Below are positions 51,464-62,906 of a DNA stretch of 64,000 nucleotides, piece after piece; positions within the stretch are counted from its first letter, which is position 1; the number at the start of each line of letters is the position of its first letter. This DNA is from Campylorhamphus procurvoides. Taxonomy: Eukaryota; Chordata; Aves; Passeriformes; Dendrocolaptidae. Both the position numbers and the translations under genes were made by a program. A model generated the notes under the pieces. The model worked only from the letters and a program-made list of their open reading frames with translations, searched no databases and was not told the DNA's origin. The stretch lies in contig WBMV01006289.1 of assembly GCA_013396655.1 (NCBI GenBank), positions 3,952,342 through 4,016,341 of the forward strand, given 5' to 3'.

Positions 51464-51525
51464 ATTTGTGTACAGCATTGACTGTACACAAATTTATATT
51501 ACAGACATTGACTGTGTCTGTAATA
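51464..51525. repeat. Two adjacent perfect hairpins sharing a loop core
   Basis: Hairpin A has 12-bp arms, atttgtgtacag (51464-51475) and ctgtacacaaat (51482-51493), around loop cattga. Hairpin B has 11-bp arms, tattacagaca (51497-51507) and tgtctgtaata (51515-51525), around loop ttgactg. Only three bases (tta) separate them. Both contain the core acag(a)cattgactgt, so the pair looks like a duplication of one ~30-bp inverted-repeat unit in which stem bases have changed in compensating pairs (gtac/gtac in A, agac/gtct in B). No known element with this form comes to mind. Confidence 0.9.
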
Positions 51526-53477
51526 AGAGGGTTTGCATTGGAGGATTTCCCCTCCACTTACTGGGTGGGGAACCACTTGTGGGACAGGATCAAGGAGCTC
51601 TTCAACCATGCCTTTGCTTTTTTCTCTGACCCCGTAGTAAGATAGTTTTGCTTCCACTGCCATTTTGACCAAATTGTTCTCTGCTTGTGTGTAAATTCCT
51701 AACACATACTACACTGTGTTATCTCTCTTCCTTGTTTTCTCTTGTTCTGCCTGTGCAACCCCTTTAGCTTTAATTTCCCTCTAGTTTTGCTAAATCTGAT
51801 GTAGCTAACTACTTGTTATATTCCCCTATTACTCATCTCCATGATATTTTGGCAACTTAAAGCTTTTCAGCTTGGTTGCAATAAAAATAAGTTTCATCTA
51901 ACTTAGGTTTCTCCCTGTAGCTCCTATTTCCTGTCTGATACCATTTCTCTTGTGGCAGGAAATATAAGTTTGAAAACAAAAAAAAGTTTAATGGTGAAAA
52001 TTAGGATCACTATGCTTACTCACTGTCTGTCCAGAGGTTTCTGTAAGGCTTTGGTCAGAGGTGATGCAAGGTGCAGTTCATACTGCACTCTTGAGTTTGT
52101 ACAGAATTCTTCTCTGTAGAGAAATAAAGCCTTAGTTTTTTCTCATAATAAGATTTATAGCTGCATTAATTCTTGGAATAATCTTCCATTTCTGTATATC
52201 CATTTCTCTTTCATCTTCAAGACTAGTTAAATTTATTTTTTCCATTATCAGCATTTGTTGTGCTGTTCGTGGTTGTTAAAATGGTCAAGTCCTCCAGTTA
52301 AGGACACTCTACTGAGTCAAAGTCAAATCAGTGGTATTATACTACTAGTGAGATACTTTCTTCCCTCCAGAACCTGAATCTGTACCCTAGTAAAGGCTGT
52401 CATGGGATAATAAAGTTTCTTGGGGCTACGTTTCTAATCACTAAGCTGCAGGTGAAGGTTTCTAGTACCTGATGAATCTCAGATAGCTAGAGAGCTTTGA
52501 AGACCTCCAGCACTAAAGAAGATCTATCATGCAATATTATTACAAATATTAATGTATTAATTTCTGCTAATAAAAAGAATTCTGTAATCTTCCACAATAA
52601 AATCAGTTTCAAGGGAAATTCCGAAAAATAGAACATGTTTTTTAGAAAATGAAATTATTTTGTCTACTATAAGAATGTCTACTTTCAAATGTATTATAAA
52701 AGCAGGATAATTTTGTGTAAAAAATGTTGTAAAAATATGGAGATTTCTCATGTCTAGATCATAGTATTATTTCATTAAAAAAATGATTATAGGCCTCCAG
52801 AATTAATATCCTATTCAGCCATTGAAGGCAAATTTAATGCAAATGAAACTCCTCAAATGAACGCATAATGCTTACCACATTGAGGTTTCAAAATACATTT
52901 GTGATGCTGAGTAGAAAAAACCCCAGACTTACACTGAATGTACTGTGCAAATGCAAATGTCATCATCCATTTCTTTTCATGCTTTTCTGGTTTGTGCTCT
53001 TTGTTTTGCAAATATGGTAATTGTAATGCAGTTGTATTAAAATTGGAAGAAGTTATTGAAATTCACCCAGCAAACACACTCTTCTTCCAAAGTTATTTGA
53101 CTCAAAAGTGTAAAATGGATTTTGAATTTCAAGTCAGCAGTTTTAAAGCTTATCATGTTACATTTATATATTCTACTATGTCATGAATTAGATCAGAAAT
53201 ATTAATGTGTTGGTATGGGACTATGGGGGGAGGGAAGCATGTTTTAATCTCCAATTTCTGTTCTTTTTCTTTTTTTTTTATTTTTTATGGAAGGTCATCC
53301 GATGACATTTCTTTTGGCAAGACACATGTTTTAAGTCATACAGTGAGGCCTTTACTTAAACTTTGAATAGTGTACTTCTTTTCTTCCAGTATTTTAATTT
53401 TAAGAGTTGCCTTAACATATCAATTTCCCTGTACAAGTCCTGAAGGAAATAACTTTTTAAGCATTCAAGTTTAAAAA
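51526..53477. other. AT-rich unique non-coding DNA
   Basis: A short GC-richer piece directly after the hairpins (about 51530-51640) has open frames in two registers (51417-51629 and 51457-51645) without a recognised product. The rest is AT-rich with no visible feature. Confidence 0.55.
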
Positions 53478-53489
53478 TCTCAGCTGACA

Positions 53490-54165
53490 GGAGGAAAAGT
53501 GCCAGCAAAACCTCAGCTCTGGACAGGAGGAGAGCGGACTTCAGGCTGTTCAGGGAATTAGTAGGTAAGGTTCCCTGGAAAAATGTTTTTGCGGGTGCTG
53601 GGGTCCATTGGTGCTAGTCACTTTTCAAACATCACCTCCTAAGGGCTCAGGAACAGGCAATTCCTAAATGTTGGAAGTCAAGCAGATGAGGCAGAAGACT
53701 AGCTTGGCTGAGCAGTGATCTTCTCTTGGAAATAAGGCAAAAAAGGAAGGTGTATGCCCAGTGCAAGCAAGGTCTAGTGACATGGGAAGAATTCAGAGAT
53801 ATTGCTTGCCACTGTAGGGAGGAAATTTGTATGGCTAAAGCTCAGTGGGAGTTGAAGCTTCCAGAAATGTGGGGGACAACTAAAAGTTTTTTCAAGTACG
53901 TTAATGGCAATAGGAAGTATAGAAATACCGTCAACCCGTTACAGGATGAAAACGGTCACCTCACAAACAGGGACAGAGGCAAGACAGGGGTCTTTTCTTT
54001 GCCTCTGTCTTCTACATGGATGAGGGACCAAGGGTGTCTCAGTGTCATGAACTGAAGGACCATGGCTGAAGGAGAATGATTAAATGCCAATTGACTCTGA
54101 AATTTTATGGGATCTACTGCTCCAGCTGGATCTCTACAAATCCCTGGGGCCTGATGGCAAGTTGA
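53490..54165 (+). pseudogene. CR1 ORF2 remnant, endonuclease-RT linker
   Basis: Translation in broken frames matches the CR1 ORF2 segment between endonuclease and reverse transcriptase. RADFRLFRELVGKVPW lies near 53535, LLEIRQKRKVYAQCKQG from about 53720, CREEICMAKAQWELKL at about 53815, then FFKYVNGNRK, NPLQDENGHLTNRD and KSLGPDG. The GPDG motif normally sits shortly before the RT fingers; here the frame leaves the family right after it. A TGA at 53687-53689 interrupts the frame. The reading that runs from 53726 has no ATG at its start and is a leftover of the longer ORF, not a new gene. Confidence 0.88.
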
Positions 54166-54230
54166 ATATGAGTCAGCAGTGCCCTGACAGCCAGGAGGGC
54201 TATGTCCTGGAGGGGAATCAGGCAAAACCA

Positions 54231-54704
54231 GTCAAGGAAAGGGATTGTCCCACTATGCTCTGTGCTGGTGTGGCCTCACCTTCAATGTTGTTTGTAGTTT
54301 GGGGCATCACAATGTAGGAAAGATATTAAGCTGTTGGAGAGTGTTCAAAGGAGAGCAATGAAGATTGGGAAGGGCCTTGAGAGAAAGCCATATGAGGTGT
54401 GTCTGAGGTCACTTGGCCTGTTCAGCCTGGAGAAGAGGAGACTGAGGGGAGACCTTATTGCAGTTACAACTTCCTTGTGAGGGGAGGAGGAGGGGCAGAC
54501 ACTGATCTCTTCTCTGTGGTGACCAGTGACAGGACCCAAGGCCTGAAGTTGTGTCAGGGGAAGCTTAATTTGGATGTTAGAAGAGGGTTCTTAGCCCAGA
54601 GGGTGATTGGGCACTGGACTAGACTCCTCAGGGCAGTGGTCACAGCACAAAACCTGACAGAGCTCAAGAAGTGTTTGGATCATACTCTCAGGCACATGGT
54701 GTGA
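54231..54704 (+). pseudogene. CR1 ORF2 C-terminal remnant
   Basis: After the internal deletion the ORF2 tail resumes with DCPTMLCAGVASP-like residues (54240-54280). It then continues in shifted frames to the conserved end LFSVVTSDRTQG ... GFLAQRVIGHWTRLLRAVV ... LDHTLRHMV (about 54505-54701), stopping at TGA 54702-54704. The same C-terminal signature (RV.GHW.RL.R.VV) occurs in the minus-strand CR1 at 23222-23735, but the two copies differ enough to be separate insertions. Confidence 0.85.
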
Positions 54705-54771
54705 CTCTTGGGCATGGTCCTGTGCAGGGTTAAGAGTCCCTTCCAACTCAGCATATTCTGTGATTCTGCTT

Positions 54772-57700
54772 GGAAAGAAAGCCAAATTTTTTTAGTTTAT
54801 AGGGATCTCCATTGTCATTTAGAGAGGATTTTAGAATTACTGCTGGTTTTGGCTGGTTTCTCTGTGTGTGTGTATATATCAGCTAGTGTTCAAACCTCAG
54901 TGTCAGTATAAACAGAACTACAGTTTTGACACTTTTGTGTAATGTTTTAGTTATGTGCTCCAGTCTATTAAAAATTTGTTTTAACTACTGGCAATCCCAA
55001 ATGCTAATTGTTAATTCATCTTATGACATAGGAACAAATGCCATTTAATATCCATGATACTGGGGAGTGTATACTTTATTTAAAGTAGCTATATAATAGA
55101 AATATTGAATGTCTTAATTGTTATAAAAAGTTTAACTGTATCTAACCAGGAGGCAGAATGTGAGTAGATATGATCAGTCTCTCAACTGGTACAAACTAGG
55201 ATACTTCTGTGAATCAGTAGTTATGCCGATTTAGCCAGGAGGAATTGACTGAAAATCTGTAAAAGTTGATGTGATTTTTGATCTATATTGGTCAGTCTAT
55301 TAAAAACAGATATTTTTAATTTCTTTTTTTTTAATGGAGGCGTTGTTACCATGTGTCACAGATTACAGCAAACACAAAAAGTGTTCATAAATGAGGTGGT
55401 TCCAGGTGTTACATACACAGTGGTGCTTAAAAGCTTACAATAGCTTTCATAACAGTTTCTGCCAAGTGTGCAGCTGAACCAGCATCAGTCAGTAAACCAT
55501 TGCCAGATAAAACCACGTGATGACTACAAACCAGGAAAAATGGTTTGATGCCATGCAAGCTTACATGCCGGAGGAGATAAGCACTTTGTATTGGCAAACA
55601 CGGTGTTTGCACGATCACCGGTTGATGGTTTTTGAGAATTTGAGTAAGGCCCCTGGCTCACTGTTTGCTTTTGATAATCTCAGTGCCCCTTGACTCTTAT
55701 GCTCCTTAGACCTCTGTTTATGTACATGTCTCTTTCTTAATGAGACTGTGTATGTGAGGCCTATAAAAATACATTCCAGGTATATGAATTAAGAAAACTA
55801 AATACAGCTGGCCTTTCAGTGTGCATGGGAAGGAATTACTAAAATGTATAACTACTGCAGGTACCAGTTCTTCAGTGGGTGAAGTTTTCCTTTGAGTCAC
55901 TGTAGGTAAATCGATTTTCCACTGTGGTAGGTCGTAATCTATCAATAATTCTGCTATCTTTAGAGGTACTCTCATTCCATTGAGATGTAAACATGAGGGG
56001 AGTTCAGTGAAAGGTTTATTATGTAGCTTTCCTCTCAATCTTTTTTTTTTTTTTGGTGCATCTGCGAAGGGATTTCACAATATGTATTTGCTGATTGCAA
56101 ATAAATTTATATAGAGAAAGAAATAATATTTTTTTATCTAGTATCAACAGAAAAAGTTAAGAAAGTGTTTTATATTCTTAATGTTACTCTTTTATTCCAA
56201 AATTTGTTTTTAAGGGCTAAATTATATGCAACATTTTAAGTTAGGTTGGTAGATGCAATTAATTTCAACAATATTCATTTTAAGGTCTACCTGAATCCAT
56301 AACTTTTCTTTTTTGTTGTCTCTTTATTTTTTTTTTTCAGGCTATTCAATCCTTTATTTATTTTTGCTGTGCTAAACCTGATGTTCAAACAGCATTTAAG
56401 ATCCCTAAGTAGAAAAAGGTGTGCACCTGGCTTTATTCAAAGATTTCAAGTCCTGTTTTGCAAATACACTGACGTTTATGAAACCATCAAGCTTTGATCA
56501 TGTTGGTTAATCCAACTGAAAGATGTTTAGAATTTTTTGTTTAACCTTCAGCTTGCGATAATTGGTGGTGGTGATTTCAGAGAGAGCGAGTGATAGCATA
56601 GTCAGGAGAAATAAATACCATATGTGAGCATTTGCAACAATTACCATTTAAATAACCTGTGTCAACCTAAACAATACACAAGGGTTTAGATGACATTTTT
56701 CTGTGGCAATTTGATTCCAAGGATCTTCATGGGATGATAAGTACATGATCCAAAATGACACATTATGGAGGTATTCTGACCTGGGGTGAACACAGATCTC
56801 AAGCTAAGTATGATAGGCAAAACTGCATCCCAACACGGAAAAAGGAAGAAATTACAAATAGATGGAAAGCACTTTAAATAATTTCTTCCGCTATGTACAG
56901 CACTGTATTGTGACATTCATCAGAGGAATCTCATCTTCCCAAGCTGCTTCCAATTTTCTGCAGCCTATTAGAATAGGTCTACTTCTATTAGGGACAAATT
57001 TAATGGACAGGTAGGGTTTTCATTCTAGCTCCATCAATACTGCTGCAAGAATACCTCTATAAATCCAGAACTCAGTTCCTTGTTCTGTAAATATCACAGT
57101 TGCTTGCAGGTACCTATCTGAATATACTCATTAAGGTTAGTATTTCAAATACAGCTAGGAAAGAACTTTCACAATTGAGGATTAGGGAAAATTGTAGTTT
57201 TTGGCTTTTTTGTATATTCTCAGTAGGTTTTTTTATGAGAATCTCCAGAAAAATGCATGTTATAAATAAACCAGAATCAGAAACAAAATAACATCCAGGG
57301 ACTTTCAGAGTTATAATCTTGCACTTGAAATGTTAGACAGGAATGAAGAGTGCTTAGGACCTGCCTCTGCAGTGCTGGATTGCAGTAAGCTGTGATCATA
57401 GGGCTGGAGGAGTGCTGGTACCCACCAGAGCCAGGCAGAGGCAAATCAAGAGGGAGAGTGCAACTTTTGGTATTGGAATCTGCTGTCTAGGTTGATTTTT
57501 AGAATACTAAGGGTGTGATAAATTATAGCTTAACTCTTAATTGTGTAAGTGTGATGCTTTCATAATAAACACAGGCTGTTTGGGTTCATCTGAAAACAAT
57601 CTTACATGTTTGATTCATTTTATTCATAGGGATGGGTTTTATGTCATCTGCTGAGTGGGTTTGCTGCCTTACCCCCTTTTTTTCCAAATGTAGCTCCTAG

Positions 57701-60700
57701 TGCTTGCAAGTAAAAAAGAAAACAGACACCAAAAGGAACTGAAGTTATTCATTGTGGGAAGTGTGCCTACAAAATTGGTCTTAAAGCTTTGAATATTTTA
57801 TTTTTGTAACAAGAAAGATCACAAAGACTGAGGAACAGATTTTTCTGTCTGTGCTATTTTTTCAATCCTTCGCCTAAAAAGATTTGTTCTCTTTTAATAA
57901 ATGGACAAGAATGCATTAGTCAATACTAACACAAAACACAGTTTCTGTTTCTAAACAGAAAGTTTTATTTCTTGCACCAGTTACATGAAAGGTGATGTGT
58001 GGCACAAAGCAGTATACACATTGTATCACTGACCTTACCTTTCTCCAACATAGGATAAATGGTGTGAATGACAATATTGACAAGGATGTTGCATTATTGT
58101 TATTAATGTCTACAGATGTGCTGTATAGTGTCCTATCTTTGGGAATCTCCCTGGTTTGGTATTTTGCCAGTGCTTTGTTTAACAGGGCTATATAGCATTG
58201 ATTTATTTTGTTATATCTGTAAATGTTCCTTATATGGTTGTAAGTCCATTATCTGCCTCTGAAGTACTCCCTGAAAAATGATTCTTTACTGTTATTTTTT
58301 CCCCTCTATAAAATCTATGGAGAGATATGTATATATGTATGCATATGTACAGGAATACACACTGTCTGCATTTGTGTGGCCCGTGAGTGCTGTGGAGATG
58401 GTTGTTCACACTTTAGCTACTTCCTATAAACTGATTACAGTTTTAAAAGCTCAGTGTAATAGCAAACATGCTTATGATGATCTTCCAATTGAAAGCTAGT
58501 CTGATGTATACTGATATTTTGCTAATAGATATTTTTAATACATGTAAAAACAAACAAAAACAATGCTAACATTTAAAAATGGCACTCAGCATTACTGACA
58601 ATGTTAAATGGTGCAACCCCATCAGTTTTGAATCAATTTGGGCTTTATTATAATTTATAATTCATTTGAATTCCTCTTAAACTATGTTTCAAGCATCTTC
58701 TAGGTGTTTAGATTGGAGAAAGATAAAATGCATATATATATTGCTGCCTAATAAATCTCTTGCATGTTTTTCACTTGCAGAGACAGCGTAGTCTGACCTT
58801 GGAAAAGGGCTATAATCTACTGTCTTCATAGACATGAGGAAGCAGCTTTGACAAGTAGAAGTTAAACCCTAGATGGTACAGGACTATCTTGCCATTGCTT
58901 AATCTTCTTAATATGGTAAGACAAATCCCATTCTTCATTTTTATATTAACATATTTCAATTTTATTACAGTTTTTAACTCGTAAGCAGAGCTGTAGAAGC
59001 TTGGATAGAAATGCCAGACAGGCACACATATTCAGAAGAAAAAGAACTCCTCAGCTCAGCAAGCTCATAAGTTTCAAAAAGCTTATTTTAAATGGCTATA
59101 AGTAAGGAAAAATTAGGGCATTGAGCAAGCCCATGTAACTACTGCAGAGACAATATAATAAGGAGTGTAAGATGAGAATTAATCACTATTAACAATAAAG
59201 TGAGTTTATTCTGAGTAGGACTTGCTGTCAGGATAGGGTTCCTAACTGGGCACAGGCTTAGAAGTGGCCACTTCTGGTTGTAACCTCCATCATGAGCAAG
59301 TTTCATATTTTTGGGAGAAGCATATGATTATCTCCATTTTTTTTCTGAAAGGGAAAATATAATGTCAAGTTTAATCTCTGTGAGGTGACTGCCTGCTATT
59401 ATAACCTGTTATGGTGCACACAGTCTCACCAGAAGAATTCCACTTTGAAAACTATGTCTGGAAATGCAGGTTTCTTCTTTTAAGCATCTCCTTTTCATTA
59501 TTCTCTCCCAAACTAGTGTAACAGAAATTATTCTGTATTTGAAGAAATTGTCTGAAACTGAGTGAGTTACACGTGCCATTAAAGCAGTCAAGGAACTGTG
59601 TGGTGATTGAAGTTGGTCAGATTGATTATGGATGCAGATAATATTTTCAACAATGTATACCTTTCATTTGAAAAATAATAAAATATTTTTGAACTTAAAA
59701 AAAAATTATCTCCTTTTCCAAACATAAGGGCAGAGAATCTCTGGCATCTACTCAGTGTGTGCTTTGGATATTTAAAATCTGTAATTTGAGCTGTAGAGTT
59801 GTTGTGATATGTCAGTAATTTAGTTGCTCTAATTAGGTTATATAATCTAGGGAACTTGTTCATTTCTGTGCTAATTTCTTCAATAAATTGGTGGGGGTTT
59901 TTTCAGAAAACAAAAAATTAATAAGTAGTAAAATTTCAATATTTGCAAAGATGTGTAAAAATTCACAAAATTAGTAAGATATCATACATAGTTAAAATCA
60001 AAATGGATTCTGCTCAAGTGAGTTGTTCTGTAAACATGTCCCATGTTTTACTAGCTCTAACATTTAAAATCCACTGTGGAATAAAATTTCTAGAAAGCAT
60101 GAAAGATTTACCACCCAAGTCAAAACACCCAAACTCAAGCTTTGTACCATCACTGAAAGGGTGTTACCAATATATAGGAATATGAATTTTGAAGGGAGGA
60201 TTTTAAATCTAGCTTCTCAGATATTGGTTCTGTTCAGCGTGTTTGTAAATAATATTGGAAAGGGCTGACTAGTTATGAGATACAGGCTGTTGGTTGACTG
60301 ATTAAATTTTTTTGAATGCTCAAATGTAGATATGATTCTAAAGAAGTAAAACATATTTGTTATGAAGCTGAATGGCAGATGAAATTCAATTTTGGTAAAT
60401 GCAAAGGAACTAATGTTTTTAAATATGCATTTTGATTTAGTAGGTACTATTCAGGAGGGACATATTGGCATTATTCTGTTTAGTTCAATAAAGCTCTTAC
60501 CTCAGCATCAGTTAAAGAGGAAAATACAATTCTACAAAACATCCAGGGAATAAATAAGACAAAATAATGAGTGCAATCCGTTTGAAATCTAGGTTGCATT
60601 TTTATCTTGAATATATAGACTGGAGTGGTAAAAGTCCCCAAAAGAACTAGAAGAGCTACAAAATAATAAGAACAATAAAGACAGGGAAGGGTTTCTTGTT

Positions 60701-62330
60701 GAGGACAAATTAAATCATTACATACTTTCTCCTTGGAAAAGAGAGGACTAGGTTTGTGGTAAAGGTCTAATAAAGTGACAAATGGTGTAGGAAAGGTAGC
60801 ATATTTTATTAGTTCTTATAAAGCAAAGATGAGGGTGTACTGAACAAAATAATCATGCAACAGTTTTAAAACCAACAAAAGAAAATATTTGTTTCATAAA
60901 TGATTAATTAAATCATGGAGTTCCATGTCAGAGGGTATGGTGGAGATGAAATGTGAATAGGCTCAAATGAGAGTTGATTACTTTGTGCTGTATTGAATAG
61001 GTATGATTTTGTGAATTTTAAAGAAAACGCAGTCCTATGATATAATTTCTGCCTCAGCTTGCAGATATAATATCCTGCTGAAAGTACATGCTGTTCTGTA
61101 CTCTCCTGGTTTCTTATAGTATTTTTCAACGTGGATCTTTTTTGAAACAGAATATGGTTGTTCTTATGATCTTCAGACATTTGCAAACAGGATTAATTTT
61201 ATCAGTATAAAAAGTTTCCTTATGAAGTGTGGTATTAAATGCTTGCATATGTTTACACTTTAATCTTGTGAAGTGCACCTGCAAGACGTCCATGCTAAAA
61301 TGTGCTGTGCTTGAAAACAACTCTTTGACGGTCCGTGTGCTTTCTCAGTATGTTCACACATGCGAGCTTTGCTGCACGCTGCCGGTATTTTTGGCAGTCA
61401 TGGGTGATCATAAGGACAAAAGTGCAGGTGCAAGTTTAGGGATTGAGATTTTCTGCAGTGTGGTTCCTGTTGCTTTTGGTCAGAAAGCCTGCTTCTGATA
61501 ATACAGCTGCATCAACTGTCATCCTGAACTTTAGGGCTAGCAATTTTATCTGGATGGAAATTAAAACTAAAGAGAAAATAAAATGGAGCTTCTCTTTTCC
61601 TGTTTGGGGTCTTGTACCTGTTTCTGCATTCTGTTAACAAGTTGCACAGCAGTCCTCAAACAGGAGCTGAAATGTACTCTGTTATGTGCACCTATAATTT
61701 TTCCTTACCTGTGAAGAAGTAATTTAAATGAGTTTGCAATGCATGTGCTCTCACGGTTTTTGGAGAAGTGTTTCATATTTTTGCTTATCAATTTCAGGAC
61801 CAAGTAATTATTATAAGGTTTTTAATTTTTAGCCTTTGCTTTTGTGATCCATAATAGATGTTCTCTAGATTTTTGGTAAGTGATAAAAATTTGTGGATGC
61901 ATGTCAGGTTTCTGTTTACAGGATTCCTTTTCTTGTCAAAAAGAGTCCCAAAGAATGCAGGAAAATGGGCTAAGAAAGAAATAAGGTAACAAAACAGAAG
62001 GAGTAAAAAATACTCACTAGAATTTTGAAATAGCCCATGTGAGAAAAGGTATTATCAGCAAATTCTACAAAGACTTTGTACAGAATGAGGAAGAAATATA
62101 TTTTAGAAATGCAGGACGTACTCCAATTCCCTAAAGCCTCTCTTTTCTACTTTGGCAAAAATTTGACATGGCTGGCATGTCTTCCTCATAGCAAAGATCA
62201 TAGAAAGGCAAGATTGGTGCAGCTGGTCCCTGGTTAGTTTGTTGTGATGGGGAAATCTCCATTAAAGCTTTCTTCATTATGTATTACCATGTCCTTGGAA
62301 GGGGTGAGATGTTGCATGTCAAGGACAGCT
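54772..62330. other. AT-rich unique non-coding DNA
   Basis: No supported gene. A T14 run lies at 56041-56054 and a strong pyrimidine tract plus CAG at 56310-56340 (see findings). A small GC-richer patch at 57340-57470 contains a 9-bp inverted repeat (tgcctctgc / gcagaggca) but no identifiable element. Open frames are short. Confidence 0.58.
56041..56054 (-). repeat. T14 homopolymer
   Basis: Fourteen T bases; an A tail on the minus strand without a recognisable retroposed body. Confidence 0.9.
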
Positions 62331-62867
62331 TCAGAGACCACTGATCACGGAATACAAGTTCTTTGGAGAATTAGGTGTTTTCAAAATAGATAATGGTATG
62401 TGGAGATAGAGTTTGGAAAATTTGGCCTTTGCTTTGGAATTGCAATGATTTGGGCATTCTATCTGTGACTGTACACACATATCCTGGAATTTCTGCCAGT
62501 CACCTGCCACTTGGTGTGGTAACATCCAGACATTCTTCTTGCCAAGTCCCATAAAACTCTTCATTTCTCTATGCTCAAAGATTAAAACCAGATTAAAAAA
62601 GCAACTGTGAAGCATGCACTGGCCTCTTACAAGTGACAGCACTCTTTGGCATTGTACAAATAGTCTAATGCCAATGGATATGGGCTGAGTGTGAGAACAA
62701 GCTGGTAGTGCATACTTCAGAGTTTCTGTGGGACACTCTAGCTCTATTCGTAGCTTAAGCAAAATGTTGCATTGACTCAAAAAGAGTATTTTGCAATATT
62801 GCAACTGCAGTATTTTAAGGTGGGGTAATTCTGTTTGAAATGTATGTATAATTTTAATTTTCCCCAT
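62331..62867 (-). other. Unassigned long open frame (178 codons from ATG)
   Basis: On the minus strand a frame stays open from 62906 to its stop at 62331. Its first ATG is at 62865-62867 (start FPMGKI), giving 178 codons; the upstream 13 codons begin with GTG, which is not a normal eukaryotic start. In DNA this AT-rich a stop-free run of this length is uncommon. The translation is not low-complexity: it has scattered Cys and His but no regular zinc-finger spacing, no signal peptide, no membrane helix and no motif I recognise. No TATA box or splice context stands out. It may be chance, a decayed retroposed gene or a repeat-derived frame. I would not call it a gene on this evidence. Confidence 0.15.
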
Positions 62868-62906
62868 GGGAAAAATGAAAAAATGTTGATCAAACAATTT
62901 CTTCAC

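Larger units (their letters stand above)
53478..54771 (+). mobile_element. CR1 LINE, 5'-truncated and internally deleted
   Basis: A plus-strand CR1 copy. The 5' end falls inside ORF2, after the endonuclease domain; the first recognisable residues are KTSALDRRRADFRLFREL and VGKVPW. ORF2 can be followed through the linker before the reverse transcriptase (53726-53990) to a GPDG motif (about 54139-54150), and then breaks off. From about 54230 the sequence is that of the ORF2 C-terminal part, with the characteristic 'ctgttcagcctggagaagaggagactgaggggagacct' type segment at 54418-54455. The 3' end is diagnostic: gagtcccttccaactcag at 54729-54746, followed by attctgtg and attctg. Premature stops (for example TGA at 53687-53689) and frame changes show that it is dead. 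The deletion removes essentially the whole reverse-transcriptase core. Confidence 0.95.

Noticed and set aside
51417..51705. Overlapping open frames on both strands after the twin hairpins
   Set aside because: Short, in three registers, with no recognisable domain; the hairpin stems account for part of them.
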